A stretch of DNA of 64,000 bases from Leptidea sinapis (Eukaryota > Arthropoda > Insecta > Lepidoptera > Pieridae): assembly GCF_905404315.1 (NCBI RefSeq), contig NC_066267.1:4416501-4480500 (forward strand), read 5' to 3'. The notes below the pieces were generated by a model, which was not told the origin of the DNA, made no database searches, and saw nothing but the letters and a program-made list of their open reading frames with translations. How positions within the stretch are numbered: position 1 is the stretch's first letter; every line of letters begins with the position of its first letter. The position numbers were made by a program, and so were the translations under genes. This document shows positions 21,470 through 32,671 of the stretch, in pieces.

Positions 21470-24161
21470 ATGCTTAACTTAGAACATGAGGACATTGTTC
21501 TCTTAGTAAATCTCATGCTTTCTGGAAAAGTTAATACCGAAATTACCGAAATTTTATGTGGTGCGAATATATGTGCTCTTAAGAAAAAAGATGGTGGTAT
21601 TCGTCCTATAGCCGTGGGCTGCACATTTCGTCGCCTTGTTTCTAAAATTTGTTGTAAACATATTTCTCCTTTCCTATCAACTAAATTCATTCCAACTCAG
21701 TTGGGTTTCGGCTGCAAAAGTGGTTGCGAAGCTGCAGTCCACGCTGCGCGAACTTTTTTGGAGAGGAACTCTGGTGATGTCTTTTTAAAATTAGATGTGA
21801 AAAATGCTTTTAACTCTGTTGATAGGGGAGCTCTGCTGAGAGAAGTTAAAAATTCAATTCCTTCAATCTATCATTATATTTGGCAATGTTATAGTAAACC
21901 ATCTAAATTATTATTCAAAAATCATAATATTTGGTCTTCTGTTGGCTGTCAGCAAGGCGACCCTCTTGGTCCAGCAATATTTATCCTTGCCATTCATTCC
22001 GCCATAACAAAACTAAAATCAAAATTTAATGTTTGGTACTTGGATGATGGTACTTTGGGTGGTGAAGTGGACTCTGTTTTAGATGATTTGAAAATTGTAA
22101 TAGAAAGTTTTAGCTCAATCGGCCTTGAGTTAAATTTTTCGAAATGCGATCTTTTTATCGGCGAAAATTTCCAAATTTCAGACCGGGTTGATATTAGCAA
22201 TAAATTTAATGTTCTGGCCCCCAATATTAAAGTTTTGGATAAGAATTCACTTGACCTTCTTGGAGCGCCATTATTTCCTGTTTCAATTCCAACGATCTTA
22301 AACGATCACATTAAAAAATTTAATAACGTTTCGGACAGATTATTGAAAATTAATTCTCATATGGCCTTAACTATAATTCGGTCTTGTTTATTTGTTCCAA
22401 AATTTACGTACCTCTTAAGGTCTAGCCCGTTATGGAAATTTCCAAATTTGCTTGATGTGATTGATATTTCACTTAAAAATATTTAAGAAACCGTTTTGAA
22501 ATGCGCGTTTACAGATCGTGCATGGTCTCAAGCCTCTTTACCGATACGGTTTGGTGGTTTGGGTACTCGCAAAGTTTCGGGCGTTGCCTTACCAGCATTT
22601 CTATCTTCAGTTCATAGTGCGCAGCCTTTGGTTACTAGAATTGTAAATCATGTACCAGGTAACTCAGAGATTGTGTATTTGAACGAAGCTAACAATGCTT
22701 GGCAAAATATTGCAAACATTCAAAATTTTCCAGACGATTTAAAGTGTCAAAAAGCATGGGACGCACTTCTTTGTAAGTCAGCCTTTGATGATCTTTTGAT
22801 CTCATCTACTGACATAACAGAGCGTGCTCGTCTTTTGGCCGTGACACAAAATGAGTCGGGCTTTTGGTTACAAGCCTTGCCTTCTGCGCCGATTGGAACG
22901 CTACTTGACAATATGACATTGTCAATATGCGTATCACTCCGGCTAGGTATAAAACTGAATGAACCACATCAATGTAGATGTGGCGTTCAGGTAGATGCTC
23001 TTGGACGCCACGGGTTATCCTGCCTAAAATCGGCAGGCCGTATCAGTCGTCACGCCAGCATTAATGAAGTCATCCGCAGGGCATTTGCCGCTCTTAATAT
23101 ACCAGCTGTTTTAGAGCCAAATGGTATTATTATGTCCGAAGTATCTGAGGATACGGGCTCTGCCTACAGATGAAAGCCTTTCTTTCACCTTAAGCTCTTC
23201 AAGTATCGAGACTTTGGTTACTAGAATTGTAAATCATGTACCAGGTAACTCAGAGATTGTGTATTTGAACGAAGCTAACAATGCTTGGCAAAATATTGCA
23301 AACATTCAAAATTTTCCAGACGATTTAAAGTGTCAAAAAGCATGGGACGCACTTCTTTGTAAGTCAGCCTTTGATGATCTTTTGATCTCATCTACTGACA
23401 TAACAGAGCGTGCTCGTCTTTTGGCCGTGACACAAAATGAGTCGGGCTTTTGGTTACAAGCCTTGCCTTCTGCGCCGATTGGAACGCTACTTGACAATAT
23501 GACATTGTCAATATGCGTATCACTCCGGCTAGGTATAAAACTGAATGAACCACATCAATGTAGATGTGGCGTTCAGGTAGATGCTCTTGGACGCCACGGG
23601 TTATCCTGCCTAAAATCGGCAGGCCGTATCAGTCGTCACGCCAGCATTAATGAAGTCATCCGCAGGGCATTTGCCGCTCTTAATATACCAGCTGTTTTAG
23701 AGCCAAATGGTATTACCCGCCGCGATGGCAAGCGTCCTGATGGAATGACGCTGGTGGCTTGGGCACGGGGAAGAGCGCTGGTGTGGGACGCTACTTGCGT
23801 CGACACTCTGGCTCCTTCTCATGTCCAAGTTACGTCAGTTGGTGCTGGGGCTGCTGCTTCGACTGCCGAAGACAGCAAGCGTCGCAAATATGTTGGTCTC
23901 AGTGAGTCATACATCTTTGTGCCGTTTGGTGTCGAGACACTTGGCCCGTGGGGCCCAGAGGCGCGGAGAATATTCAAAATACTATCTTCGCGCCTCAATA
24001 AGGCTACTGGAAACCCAAGCGCTGGCAGCTATTTCGGTCAACGGATCAGCCTCGCGGTAATGCTGCCAGTATTCTTGGTACGCTTCTACGTAATGATAGT
24101 TTTAATTTTATGTAGTCGTAGTATTGTAAATATAGTTATAAGATTTGTTTTGATTAAATAA
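21470..24161 (+). pseudogene. Dead LINE ORF: reverse transcriptase plus restriction-like endonuclease-type C-terminus
   Basis: The RT domain shows KKKDGGIRPIAVG, then LKLDVKNAFNSVDRGALL, QQGDPLGPAIF and YLDDGT (catalytic pair DD). The C-terminal part has a CxC...H...C knuckle (CRCGVQVDALGRHGLSC) followed by RPDGM and VWDATCVDT. That arrangement suggests the zinc knuckle and PD-(D/E)xK-type nuclease seen after the RT in R2/R4/NeSL-like elements. This is my inference; YLDDGT in place of the usual FADD/YADD is unusual. The 5' region is missing. Breaks: an in-frame TAA at 22484-22486, and a tandem duplication (22626-23129 = 23212-23715) with an 82-bp filler that adds a TGA at 23171-23173. The 3' UTR runs to about 24180. 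A second, shorter copy lies at 11212 (minus). Confidence 0.8.
23131..23212. other. 82-bp templated filler between duplicated LINE segments
   Basis: Identical, as far as I can read, to 24684-24765, which lies inside the minus-strand RTE fragment downstream and in the same orientation on the plus strand. It sits exactly between the two 504-bp duplicate segments, with about one base of shared sequence (C) at the right junction and one extra T at the left. Confidence 0.9.
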
Positions 24162-24396
24162 GCAACATTAAAACTTAGAACATAAATTTTTTAATTTAAT
24201 TAAAATAGGAAATATGCATAACTCAGTGATGGATACATATTTGTTCCCTTTGGGTGGAAACGATAGGTCCGTGGGGTTCATCCGCACAAAAACTCATAAC
24301 ATATCCAGGCGTTTATTTTATTTGACGGTGACCCAAGGTCTGGGGGCCTAATGCTAAAATATTCCCGATATTCGTTATATCGCGGCATTAGTCGAG

Positions 24397-25120
24397 TCAA
24401 ATCCTTCTATTAGTTACATCGTATTCATTGTCGAAACGATGATTGAAGTTCTTCTTCGTCGGATTACTCTTGACAGAGCAGTCGTGGTCTCGTTGATCGA
24501 CGAACGATTCTACGCCAGTTATCCCTGGCTGTTGCTTCTCTGGCACATGTGTTGAGGGGATTATTGGTATTAGGGCTTTGATCTGGTCTGTCCAGCGCAT
24601 AGGGAAGCGTCCTCTTGACCTACTGCCGTTGACCCTTCCCTGAACAACAAGTCTCTCTATGGTATGCTCTCCACGTCGCGTGATATGTCCGAAGTATCTG
24701 AGGATACGGGCTCTGCCTACAGATGAAAGCCTTTCTTTCACCTTAAGCTCTTCAAGTATCGAGACGTTTGTGCAGCGTTGTGTCAAAGATACTCGTAGCA
24801 TTCGTCTCCAACACCACATTTCTAGTGCTTCAATTCTTTGTCTCTCTCGTTCTTTGACTGTCCATGTTTCGGCACCATATAGTAGTATGGGAAACATTAG
24901 AGATCTTACAAACTGAACTTTAGTAGCTTTGGTGATATTCCTGTCCCGCCATATCCTCGTCAACTTCTGCATTGCAGATCTGGTAATAGCAATTCGCCTT
25001 CTAATTTCGTCTTCCGAGCCACCAGTATTAGCGACAAGTGATCCTAAGTATATGTATGACTGTACAACCTCGCACTTAGCAATCTCGACTATATCTGATG
25101 ATTGAAGTAACGAAACATTA
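24397..25120 (-). mobile_element. RTE-like LINE, C-terminal fragment
   Basis: On the minus strand the frame reads IVEIAKCEVVQSYIYLGSLV, then EDEIRRRIAITRSAM, FVRSLMFPILLYGAETWT, ALEMWCWRRMLR, VGRARILRYFGHITRR and GRFPMRWTDQIKAL. This is the thumb and tail of an RTE-clade reverse transcriptase. The reading frame is open for about 240 codons, so the copy is moderately young, but palm domain and endonuclease are absent. Part of it (24684-24765) is the source of the filler in the LINE upstream. Confidence 0.88.
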
Positions 25121-26012
25121 TTAGATATTATCGGTCATAACCCTACTCTTAGTTGTAAATGTCAGTGACGAATATTCGACTTTGACAAATAATAATACGT
25201 CACTTTTACGAGCAAAGGCACCTTCAGGGCTGTCGTTGCTTTTATCGTTGTGAATCTGGAGTCAATTTCATGAGTATTTTGGTGTAAGTAGTTACGTGGT
25301 TTAGGTAGTATTATAGTCGCCTATGGTATTTTCTAAGTTGCCATAACATAAACGGACTTTGCTAATTTGCAGAGTGATTAATTAATGTAAAGGTAAGTGA
25401 CGACATGAGAATTAAAACAGTTGTATAGTCATAGTTTTCATATTATATAAAGTGTAGCTATGGCTATGATGAGCTTATGAGATCCTGTGCTAATTTTTCT
25501 GGGAAGGTTACCATTATTTCAAGTGCAAATTGTTAGTTGATTTTTACTAACTAATAATAACTCTTGTCCACTTAAAATAGTGCATCTTAAAATAATTGTT
25601 GTTACAGTTCTGTGATGCAGAAAATTACTTTACAACGCCAATCCAAAACAAATTGAATTAACGCGCCTAAACGTCTCAGCTATGTTGTGACTTTTGATAC
25701 TTGACACTTGACAGCGACATAGCACAGATAATATTAACATTTACAAGGTTTGCACATAATTCATTCACTCTCACATCGTACAAAATATTAGTAGGTATGC
25801 TTACGATAAACGATTAAGAAATTTCGTACATTTCTTAGAGTGCGATATATTCGGAGTATTATCGTACGTTCCGGATGTATAGTTGTCGATTTTGAGAGTA
25901 GACTTCCTGTTACGTACGCACGTATTTCTGTCAGAGGATAAGTTTGGCCATACAAAGAGGTAATGTTGCCAGCTCCATGGGAACCTTACCTGCCGACCGT
26001 GATCTTCACGGT
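25121..26012. other. Unassigned DNA
   Basis: About 0.9 kb with no recognised gene or repeat. Complexity is slightly higher than the AT-rich background in places (25860-26010). Confidence 0.45.
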
Positions 26013-26805
26013 ATTATGCAGGTGGTTTTTTAAAAAGGGCGGTGATGGCCAAGTCAGAAACTACGAGACTTAGAGAAAAGTAGTGAAAGGAGTAATGCCC
26101 TCAATTTATAAGAAACAAACAACTGCATACTTGGTTTTTAAAATTTTTTTGAATTTTGACGGAAATCGACCCAAATGATTTTTGAAAAAAAGATACATCC
26201 TGTTTTATGGGATCAATGGACTTTGTTGCTGATAAGGATCAATCTTTGCAAAGATATGTATTACTAAAAATGAAAGGAAATACCAAATTTTTTTGTTTGA
26301 CTATTTTGGCACTCAAAACTCACCTCCTATTCTATTTTGTTAGAAATCTTTTCGTTTTTGTTGATATTCTATTTTTGATAAATCCTATCATGGTATAAAA
26401 TGCAATAAGGTCATTCACACATATAACTTCTGCCCAAATTTATGCCAAAATTATTCATTCCAATGTGAACGGAATCCATTTTGAGCAACTTATTTGTTAG
26501 GTAAAAGAGAAATATGAAAAGCAATTTGTAAATTTGTTCTATTTGCTTTCATTTTTAGTAATAGATATCTTTCCAAAGTTTGATCTTTATTATAAACAAA
26601 ATAAATTGGTCCAAAAAGTGTTTTTTTTTTGAAAATCATTCGGGTCGTTTTCCGTCAAAAGTTCATGAAATTTTAAAAAACTAATTACGCAGTTATTTTT
26701 TTCTTATAAATCGAGGGCATGACTCCTTTCACGACGTTTTCCTAATACTCGTAGTTTCCGACTTGGCCATCACCGCCCTTCTCAAAAAACCACCCTGTAT
26801 ACTAT
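26013..26805. mobile_element. Long-hairpin (foldback) element, about 790 bp
   Basis: The two ends are inverted copies of one another: AGGGCGGTGATGGCCAAGTC near 26036 pairs with GACTTGGCCATCACCGCCCT near 26760. The match, with substitutions and small gaps, continues inward through the GTGAAAGGAGT, GACGGAAA..CGACCC..ATGATTTT and ATTACTAAAAATGAAAG blocks, leaving arms of roughly 270-290 bp around a loop of about 200 bp. No transposase frame is seen. The termini read CAGGTGGTTTTTT and AAAAAACCACCCTG. Confidence 0.85.
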
Positions 26806-26929
26806 TTGTAATTGGGTAATTAATTAAGATTTTTGAGTTTTATTTTATTATTATCAATAGAGTGTTAAGTATTTATTATTAATGCGTTAATAATTTCAGT
26901 TAATAATTATTTTAGAGGGAAGGCCACGA
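26806..26929. other. Short AT-rich spacer
   Basis: Nothing recognised. Confidence 0.4.
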
Positions 26930-27443
26930 GACTCATTTCACAGGTTTTACCCAGATAAACATTTTTTAAGCTATTGCATAGCTTCTATCGCGGGCCTTGA
27001 GCGTGGAGACCGAATCCAGAAATTGCGTAACGAAAATAGCCTAACACTTACTTACTAGATGTATATAGATATTTCGCAACGGCTATTACATTTGCCATAG
27101 AACAGCGGTTATCACGTATGCTCTATGTGCAGAAGGTCCCAGGTTCGAGCCCGGGGAAAATCTTGATTTTTTTTAATTTCTTTACTATTTTTTATCACCT
27201 TTTTTAATTTTTTATTATTATGACAAGCATTTTTATTTAGTTTCACCTGTCCCGTTGTCAGTCTGTAATCAAATCTTGCAAGTTAAATTTTACTCACTAC
27301 TCGTTTTCTTTTTTTTTAAATTAATTTTATCAAAAAAATAATTGCATAAATAAAATACATAAATAATTATAATTGCATAAGTTGATAAGAAATGCAATGA
27401 ATTAGCTTTACCGCGGCAGTCCCCGAGTGCCACACGTCTTTTT
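26930..27443 (+). repeat. Rep-G copy 1 (contains a pol III B-box-like motif)
   Basis: Nearly full-length match, in inverted orientation, to 30383-30870. Landmarks: CTATTGCATAGCTTCTATCG, TTGAGCGTGGAGACCGAATC, CAGAAGGTCCCAGGTTCGAG and ACCGCGGCAGTCCCCGAGTG. The GGTTCGAGCCC motif and its flanking stem (CCCAGG ... CCCGGG) resemble a tRNA T arm, so Rep-G may include an old tRNA-like part. No coding frame is seen. Confidence 0.8.
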
Positions 27444-27847
27444 TAACTATCGCGTCATATATTATACTATGTGTATAAAACATTTTTTTAGCAATTTACA
27501 CTTCCAAAAATATTATGTATTCATTATTACCCTTCATATTTATGCTAAGACATAAACAGATGCTGCTTAGTAAGTTATAGACGAAATCTGATACTTGGTA
27601 AGAGTCTGATCCGTAGCTCCATTTTAAGCTTAAAATGTATAGAGTTTCGTGTAATAATTTTCACACTTAACTGCATGAAATAGAATACAGTTACATTAAA
27701 TTATAATTTAATTGTTATTTGTGTATTTCGTGTTAATGTTGTCGGTTGTTTTACCTCGATCCACGTAATACGATATTAATGTGTCGTAAAATGTATTGTC
27801 ACGTGTTTAATACAAAAGTGTGAATTTGTTTTTGTATCAACTTAGTA
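27444..27847. other. Unassigned AT-rich DNA
   Basis: Lies between Rep-G and the mariner. Nothing recognised. Confidence 0.45.
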
Positions 27848-29131
27848 CTAAATACTTTCGGCTTTCTGCGTAAATTGGCGTATTTCGTACTGGCCACTTT
27901 AATCACGATGTTCTCCTCTTTGGTAAGGAATTCCAAATTCAAATTTGCACAGCTATTTACTCATGTATTTGTGCTTCGATGACCGTCATTCATTTGTTTT
28001 TTTCTGTTTGCGTCACTCATTTTACAAAATGGAAAACTTAAAGTATCGCATTATTTACGAGTACGAGTTCCGCCGTGGCAATAGTGCTGCGGAAACGACT
28101 CGAAGGGTGAATGATGTGTATGGCGGTCATGTTGCAAAATAAAACACAGTTCGTTTTTGGTTCCAACGTTTTCGTTCTGGAAATTTCGACCTGCAGAACA
28201 AGCCCCGTGGACGGCCTGAGACCCAAGTTGATAATGAAGTATTGAAGGCTATTGTGGAAGCGGATCCATCACAAACCACGTCCGAGTTAGCTGCAGGCTG
28301 CGGTGTTAGTGATAAAACTGTTTTAATTCACTTGAAGCAAATTGAGAAGCTTAAAAAGCTTGAAAGGTGGGTACCTCACGAATTGACTGAAGCAAACCGG
28401 CAAACGCGCGTCGACTGCTGCGTTACATTACTGAACTGGCACAATAATGAAGGTATTTTAAACCGAATCATTACCTGTGATGAAAAATTAATTCTTTACG
28501 ATAATCGGAAGCGCTCAGCGCAATGGTTGGATCCTGGCCAGCCAGCCAAATCCTGCCCCAAGCGAAAATTAACCCCAAAAAGTTACTTGTAAGCGTTTGG
28601 TGGACTAGTGCCGGTATTGTTCATTGCAGTTTTCTCAAATCTGGTTAGACTATTACGGCTGATGTCTATTATCAGCAATTGCAAACCATGATGGAAAAGC
28701 CAGCGGCTAAACAACCTAGGCTGGTCAATCGCTCCACGCCCCTGCTTCTTCACGACAACGCTAGACCACACACTGCACAACAGACGGCTACCAAATTAGA
28801 AGAGCTTCAATTGCAATGTTTAAGACATCCTCCGTACTCCCCAGACCTTGCTCCAACAGATTACCATTTTTTACGAAATTTGGACAACTTCTTGCAAGGG
28901 AAAAAATTTAACTCTGATGGGTTAGTCCAAATCGCCTTCACAGATTTTATTGATTTCCGTCCAACTGGTTTTTTTAGTAAAGGGATCAATGAACTACCTA
29001 TGAGATGGCAAAAGTGCATAGAAAACAATGGTTCATACTTTGATTAATTAAATATATTATATTTAAAAATATTCGACTTTTTGTTCCTCCCATACAAAAC
29101 GCCAATTTCATATGTAAGGACCTAATATATT
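27848..29131 (+). mobile_element. Mariner-family transposon (DD34D), degraded
   Basis: About 1.3 kb containing the broken transposase at 28029-29047. The ends share an inverted AAATTGGCGT block (27872 on the left; CGCCAATTT at 29100 on the right) followed by a decayed terminal repeat. The right end reads TATGTAAGGACCTAA. The exact left boundary is uncertain because that TIR has diverged. Confidence 0.82.
28029..29047 (+). pseudogene. Mariner transposase, inactivated
   Basis: Starts MENLKYRIIYEYEFRRG and ends NNGSYFD-stop, about 340 codons as usual for mariner. Helix-turn-helix regions lie in the first third. The catalytic triad is visible: ITCDEK (first D), LLHDNARPHT (second D) and YSPDLAPTDYHF (third D, 34 residues after the second), so the type is DD34D. 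Breaks: TAA at 28140-28142, a one-base deletion in the A-run near 28576-28580, and TAG at about 28646 (probably from CAG). All three make it non-functional; a source in trans would be needed for movement. Confidence 0.93.
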
Positions 29132-29177
29132 GTTTTAAGTTTGAAATTGTCTATGTAAAGCGAGTCCATTTGAGCAT

Positions 29178-29470
29178 TTTTTTATGACATTAAGTGACGA
29201 GACGAGCAGGGAGTTCAGCTGCCCATTACAATGCAGTGCCACTCAGGATTCTTGAAAAACCCTATAACCCTGAGTTGCACTAAAACTGCGTTCGTCACCT
29301 TGAGACAAAACATTTTAAGTCTTATTTGCACAGTAATTTCACTACCTACGACGCTCTTCAGACCGAGACACAATAATGCTTACACATTACTTCTTAACGG
29401 CAGAAAGAGGTGCCGTTGTTATACCCATAATCTAGCCGGATGCCTATCCTGTGCAAAGGAGCCTCCCACT
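29178..29470 (-). repeat. Rep-A copy 3
   Basis: Full-length or nearly so, in reverse: GACGAGACGAGCAGG near the T-run and GCAAAGGAGCCTCCCACT at the far end. It inserted about 50 bp downstream of the mariner end. Confidence 0.85.
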
Positions 29471-30025
29471 AGCAGTTACACACAGCATAGTTTAGGTTAC
29501 CCAAAATCATGTAAAGGCAAAATGGCCTCTTATTCTATGGGAAACATGCAAATAGCTTCTATCTTCTCTTTCTGGAAATTCAACTTAAATTTTAGAGGCA
29601 AACTAGCATTTATTTTGGCTTCACGCATCCATGTTATGCATCGTATTAAATGTATAAACTTATATAATAAAGTCCCAGCCACTATTCAGGCATTATCTAT
29701 AAATAATTTCAAATGTTTTATTAAAAAATAGCTTTGTCGTAAATCCTATTACTCCACAGCTGAATATCTAAGTGATGGAACAGCCTGGGACTAGATTATA
29801 ATAATTTTATAGCAATAGCAACGACAGTACAATGTTGTATATTTTTATTAAAAGGAGCGCAAAAAAATAATACCAGGAGAGTTTCTTGCGCCACTTCTTC
29901 TTTCTCAGAGTGCCATTTGTTTCCGAAGCCGTAGTAGTATCTACTATATTAGAAATGACACCACAAATAATTCTAGAGGAATCAATATAGAGAAAATAAA
30001 TGCCCTTTATTCTCGAAACCAGTCT
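29471..30025 (+). mobile_element. Rep-C (CR1/Jockey-type LINE) 3' end
   Basis: From about 29600 the plus strand encodes SRIHVMHRIKCINLYNKVPA, TIQALSIN and FKCFIKK, followed by the usual tail and Rep-C 3' UTR (GAGAGTTTCTTGCGCCACTT, GTGCCATTTGTTTCCGAAG). The 130 bp before it may be more of the same LINE (an open frame runs through), but with weaker resemblance. Confidence 0.8.
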
Positions 30026-30382
30026 ACAATACACCATAGTAAAACATTATATTCATATTCAAAGATTGATTTAAACGCTGATAAAGTAGTGGGTACAGCT
30101 AGATCACGCTTTATTATTTTTTTTAATTAACATAAATAATTTGTAATTTTTAATAAATAAAAGCATCATGTTCTATATTAAAACTATCTGATTAGTTAAA
30201 CGTTGTATAGCCGTAAAAGTAATAAAAAATTCAATAATTAAAATTTTTAGGGTATAATAAATAGATGACGACCGATTCTCAGACTTACAAAATATATCGT
30301 ACATAAAAGTTATAGTACTAAAATAATTATTATATTCGATTTCCATCTTGCAACTCTATTGCGTAACTGTGGATGGAAAACT
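30026..30382 (+). repeat. AT-rich spacer with a Rep-H fragment (30240-30305)
   Basis: The short segment TTAGGGTATAATAAATAGAT ... CCGATTCTCAGACTTAC matches Rep-H at 30871. The rest is AT-rich with nothing recognised. Confidence 0.5.
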
Positions 30383-30870
30383 AAAAAAAAAGACGTGTGG
30401 CACTCGGGGACTGCCGCGGTAAAGCTATTGCATAGCATTTTTCATCAACTTATGCAATTATAATTATTTATTTATTTTATTTATGCAGTATTGTTTTTAA
30501 TAAAAATAATTAAAAAAAAAGCAAACGGGCAGTGAGTAAAATTTAACTTGCAAGATTTGATTACAGACAGACAACGGGACTGGTGAAATTAAATAAAAAT
30601 GCTTGTCATAATAATAAAAAATAAAAAAACGTGATAAAAATATAAAGAAATTAAATAAAAATGAAGACGTACCCCAGGCTCGAACCTGGGACCTTCTGCA
30701 CAAAAAGCATACGTGATAACCGCTGTTCCACGGCAACTGAATTGACCGTGGCGAAATATCTATATACATCTAGTAAGTAAGTGTTAGGTTATTTTCTTTA
30801 CGGAATTTCTGGATTCGGTCTCCACGCTCAAGGCCCGCAATAGAAGCTATGCAATAGCTTAAAAATTTTG
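30383..30870 (-). repeat. Rep-G copy 2, inverted relative to copy 1
   Basis: Reverse-complement match to 26930-27443 over its full length, with small indels. The tRNA-like segment is better preserved here (CCCAGGTTCGAGCCTGGG on the minus strand forms a perfect stem around the T-loop-like TTCGA). The pair could fold as a hairpin of about 480 bp arms with a 2.9-kb loop that contains the mariner. Confidence 0.82.
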
Positions 30871-31010
30871 AGGTGAGTGACCCTTATCATTTAGGGTGTG
30901 ATAAAGAGAAATTTGCCGATTCTCAGACCTGCCCGATATACACATAAATATACGGTTTCGGAGAAGTTTGGTAAAAACACCGGGACACGAGAATTTTATA
31001 TATAAGATAT
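30871..31010 (+). repeat. Rep-H copy
   Basis: Contains GAGTGACCCTTATCATTTAG, TTGCCGATTCTCAGACCTGC, CGGTTTCGGAGAAGTTTGG and CGACACGAG-like GGGACACGAGAATTTTATAT. I recognise this as a common lepidopteran dispersed repeat tail, often found next to other repeats. Class unknown. Confidence 0.6.
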
Positions 31011-31716
31011 GATAGTAGATGGATACGACATGCCATTATAATAATGTAAATTTCGTACGATTTACGTTTAGATCACTATATTCTTTAAAATTTCATACTT
31101 TCTATCAATATAAATTGATCAATATCATTTTCAAATATATTGGAGAGAACTGCCAGTGTAAAACGCTTTTGACCTATTTTACGTTTCTACTCGAGAGTCT
31201 GACAAATAACTGGTACTTAAATACACATTCATATTTTTATAGCACCGAAAGTTATTTTATCTGTATTACTAACGAGCTACCCGGGTGCTATTTTTGATGC
31301 AAAAAAAACTTACTGTAGTAAAGCGATAAAAAGTACAACAAAACAACAACAGAATCACTCCCTGGTTCATCTGTTATTTTTCTGAAAATTGAATTAGCCG
31401 TTATAGAACTTTGAACTTTGAACTTTAAAACGATAACATAGAACACACTAATATATTAGGATTTAATATCTGCTGTACCCCATTACAAATTAGATGGAAC
31501 AAGAAGCGTAAAAAAGAAGTGATGCGACCATAGCAGTAAAATTTATTTATCGATTTATTTTAATCGTCATTCAAAAGTTTATTGACTACTCAGATGCTCA
31601 AATAATAAATGAGGCAGGTGAAATTAAAGATTCTAAATCACTTGAGTATAACTTTAGTCAAGAGACTAAAAGAAGATCCAATATAATATATGAAAAAGGA
31701 TCATTTCTATATTTTA
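31011..31716. other. Unassigned AT-rich DNA
   Basis: No gene recognised. The plus-strand frame at 31019-31297 is Phe/Tyr-rich and looks like AT-bias noise. Confidence 0.45.
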
Positions 31717-32671
31717 ACCGGCTTCAAAAAAGGAGGAGTTTCTCAATTCGTCGGTTTATTTTTATGTTTGATACCTAAAAACTTTCGGCTGGCTGAACCG
31801 ATTTTGCTATACATACGTATAGCAAAGTGGATGATAAATTTACGAATAACTCAATATCGCGCGAAGCGATTTCGATGGTTCTTTTTTTATTGGAAAGGAT
31901 ATACTTCAAATATAGTTTGGTGAGAGTTTGGTTAGATTCTGATTACGGAATCCATGACAAAGTAACGGAAATTTTCAATTCTTAGGAGCAAATTAACTAG
32001 ATACTCGGCCGATTTTTTTTATGCTATACGTATATTTAAGTCATCTACCATAACATAGTTATGGTCAAGTAATTGTCGTAGTCGAATATGATGATCAATG
32101 GGACTCCTTAACGACTTACAGTAAGGGTGCGGCATCTGTGGCAGTATTTCTAACTGTCTGTAATCAAATTGGAAAGCGCTTACGTTCATTGCTGCATTGA
32201 AAAATTTAGTATATCTACACATATTTAGACAAATTTGAAAGTTAGTGTACTTGCAATTCACTAAAAATAAAAAATTAAATAAAATTTAAGAAGATAACAA
32301 CCGACTTCAAAAACACTATTCCAGAACAATAGATATAATGTGCACTATAAAGTATAAAAATAATTGCGTATTTTATACAACCTAATTAATTAATCTAAGT
32401 CTAGTTACGATTATTGTTATTTTTGGAATCGGTGTCCTTCCGTCGCGATCCGCTCTCGCCTCTCGCCTCCTCACGACTCAAGCACATCTCACCTATAAAT
32501 ATGTATGCAGTTACAAACCTATCTTTGATGACACCGACTCCAAAAATTACAATAATCGTAACTAGAGTTAGATGAATTAATTATATTGTATAAAAATACG
32601 TAATTATTTTTATACTTTTTAGAGCATATTATATGTATTGTTCTGGAATAGTGTTTGTGAAGTCGGTTGTT
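31717..32671 (+). repeat. Rep-J, near full-length with terminal inverted motif
   Basis: Begins AACCGGCTTCAAAAAAGGAG and ends ...GAAGTCGGTTGTT, so the two ends are inverted (AACCGACTTC/GAAGTCGGTT). Within it, 32296-32436 and 32530-32671 are inverted copies of each other (about 140 bp arms, 93-bp loop), forming a strong hairpin at the right end. No transposase frame is visible. The GC-richer loop (CGCGATCCGCTCTCGCC) is unlike the arms. Probably a non-autonomous transposon. Confidence 0.78.

Noticed and set aside
23121..24161. A separate 346-residue gene downstream of the first LINE frame
   Set aside because: It is the same LINE reading frame restarted by the tandem duplication and filler, not an independent gene.
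27095..27165. A tRNA gene at the GGTTCGAGCCC motif
   Set aside because: Only the T-arm-like part is convincing, no proper acceptor or anticodon stem can be drawn, and it is embedded in Rep-G at both loci.
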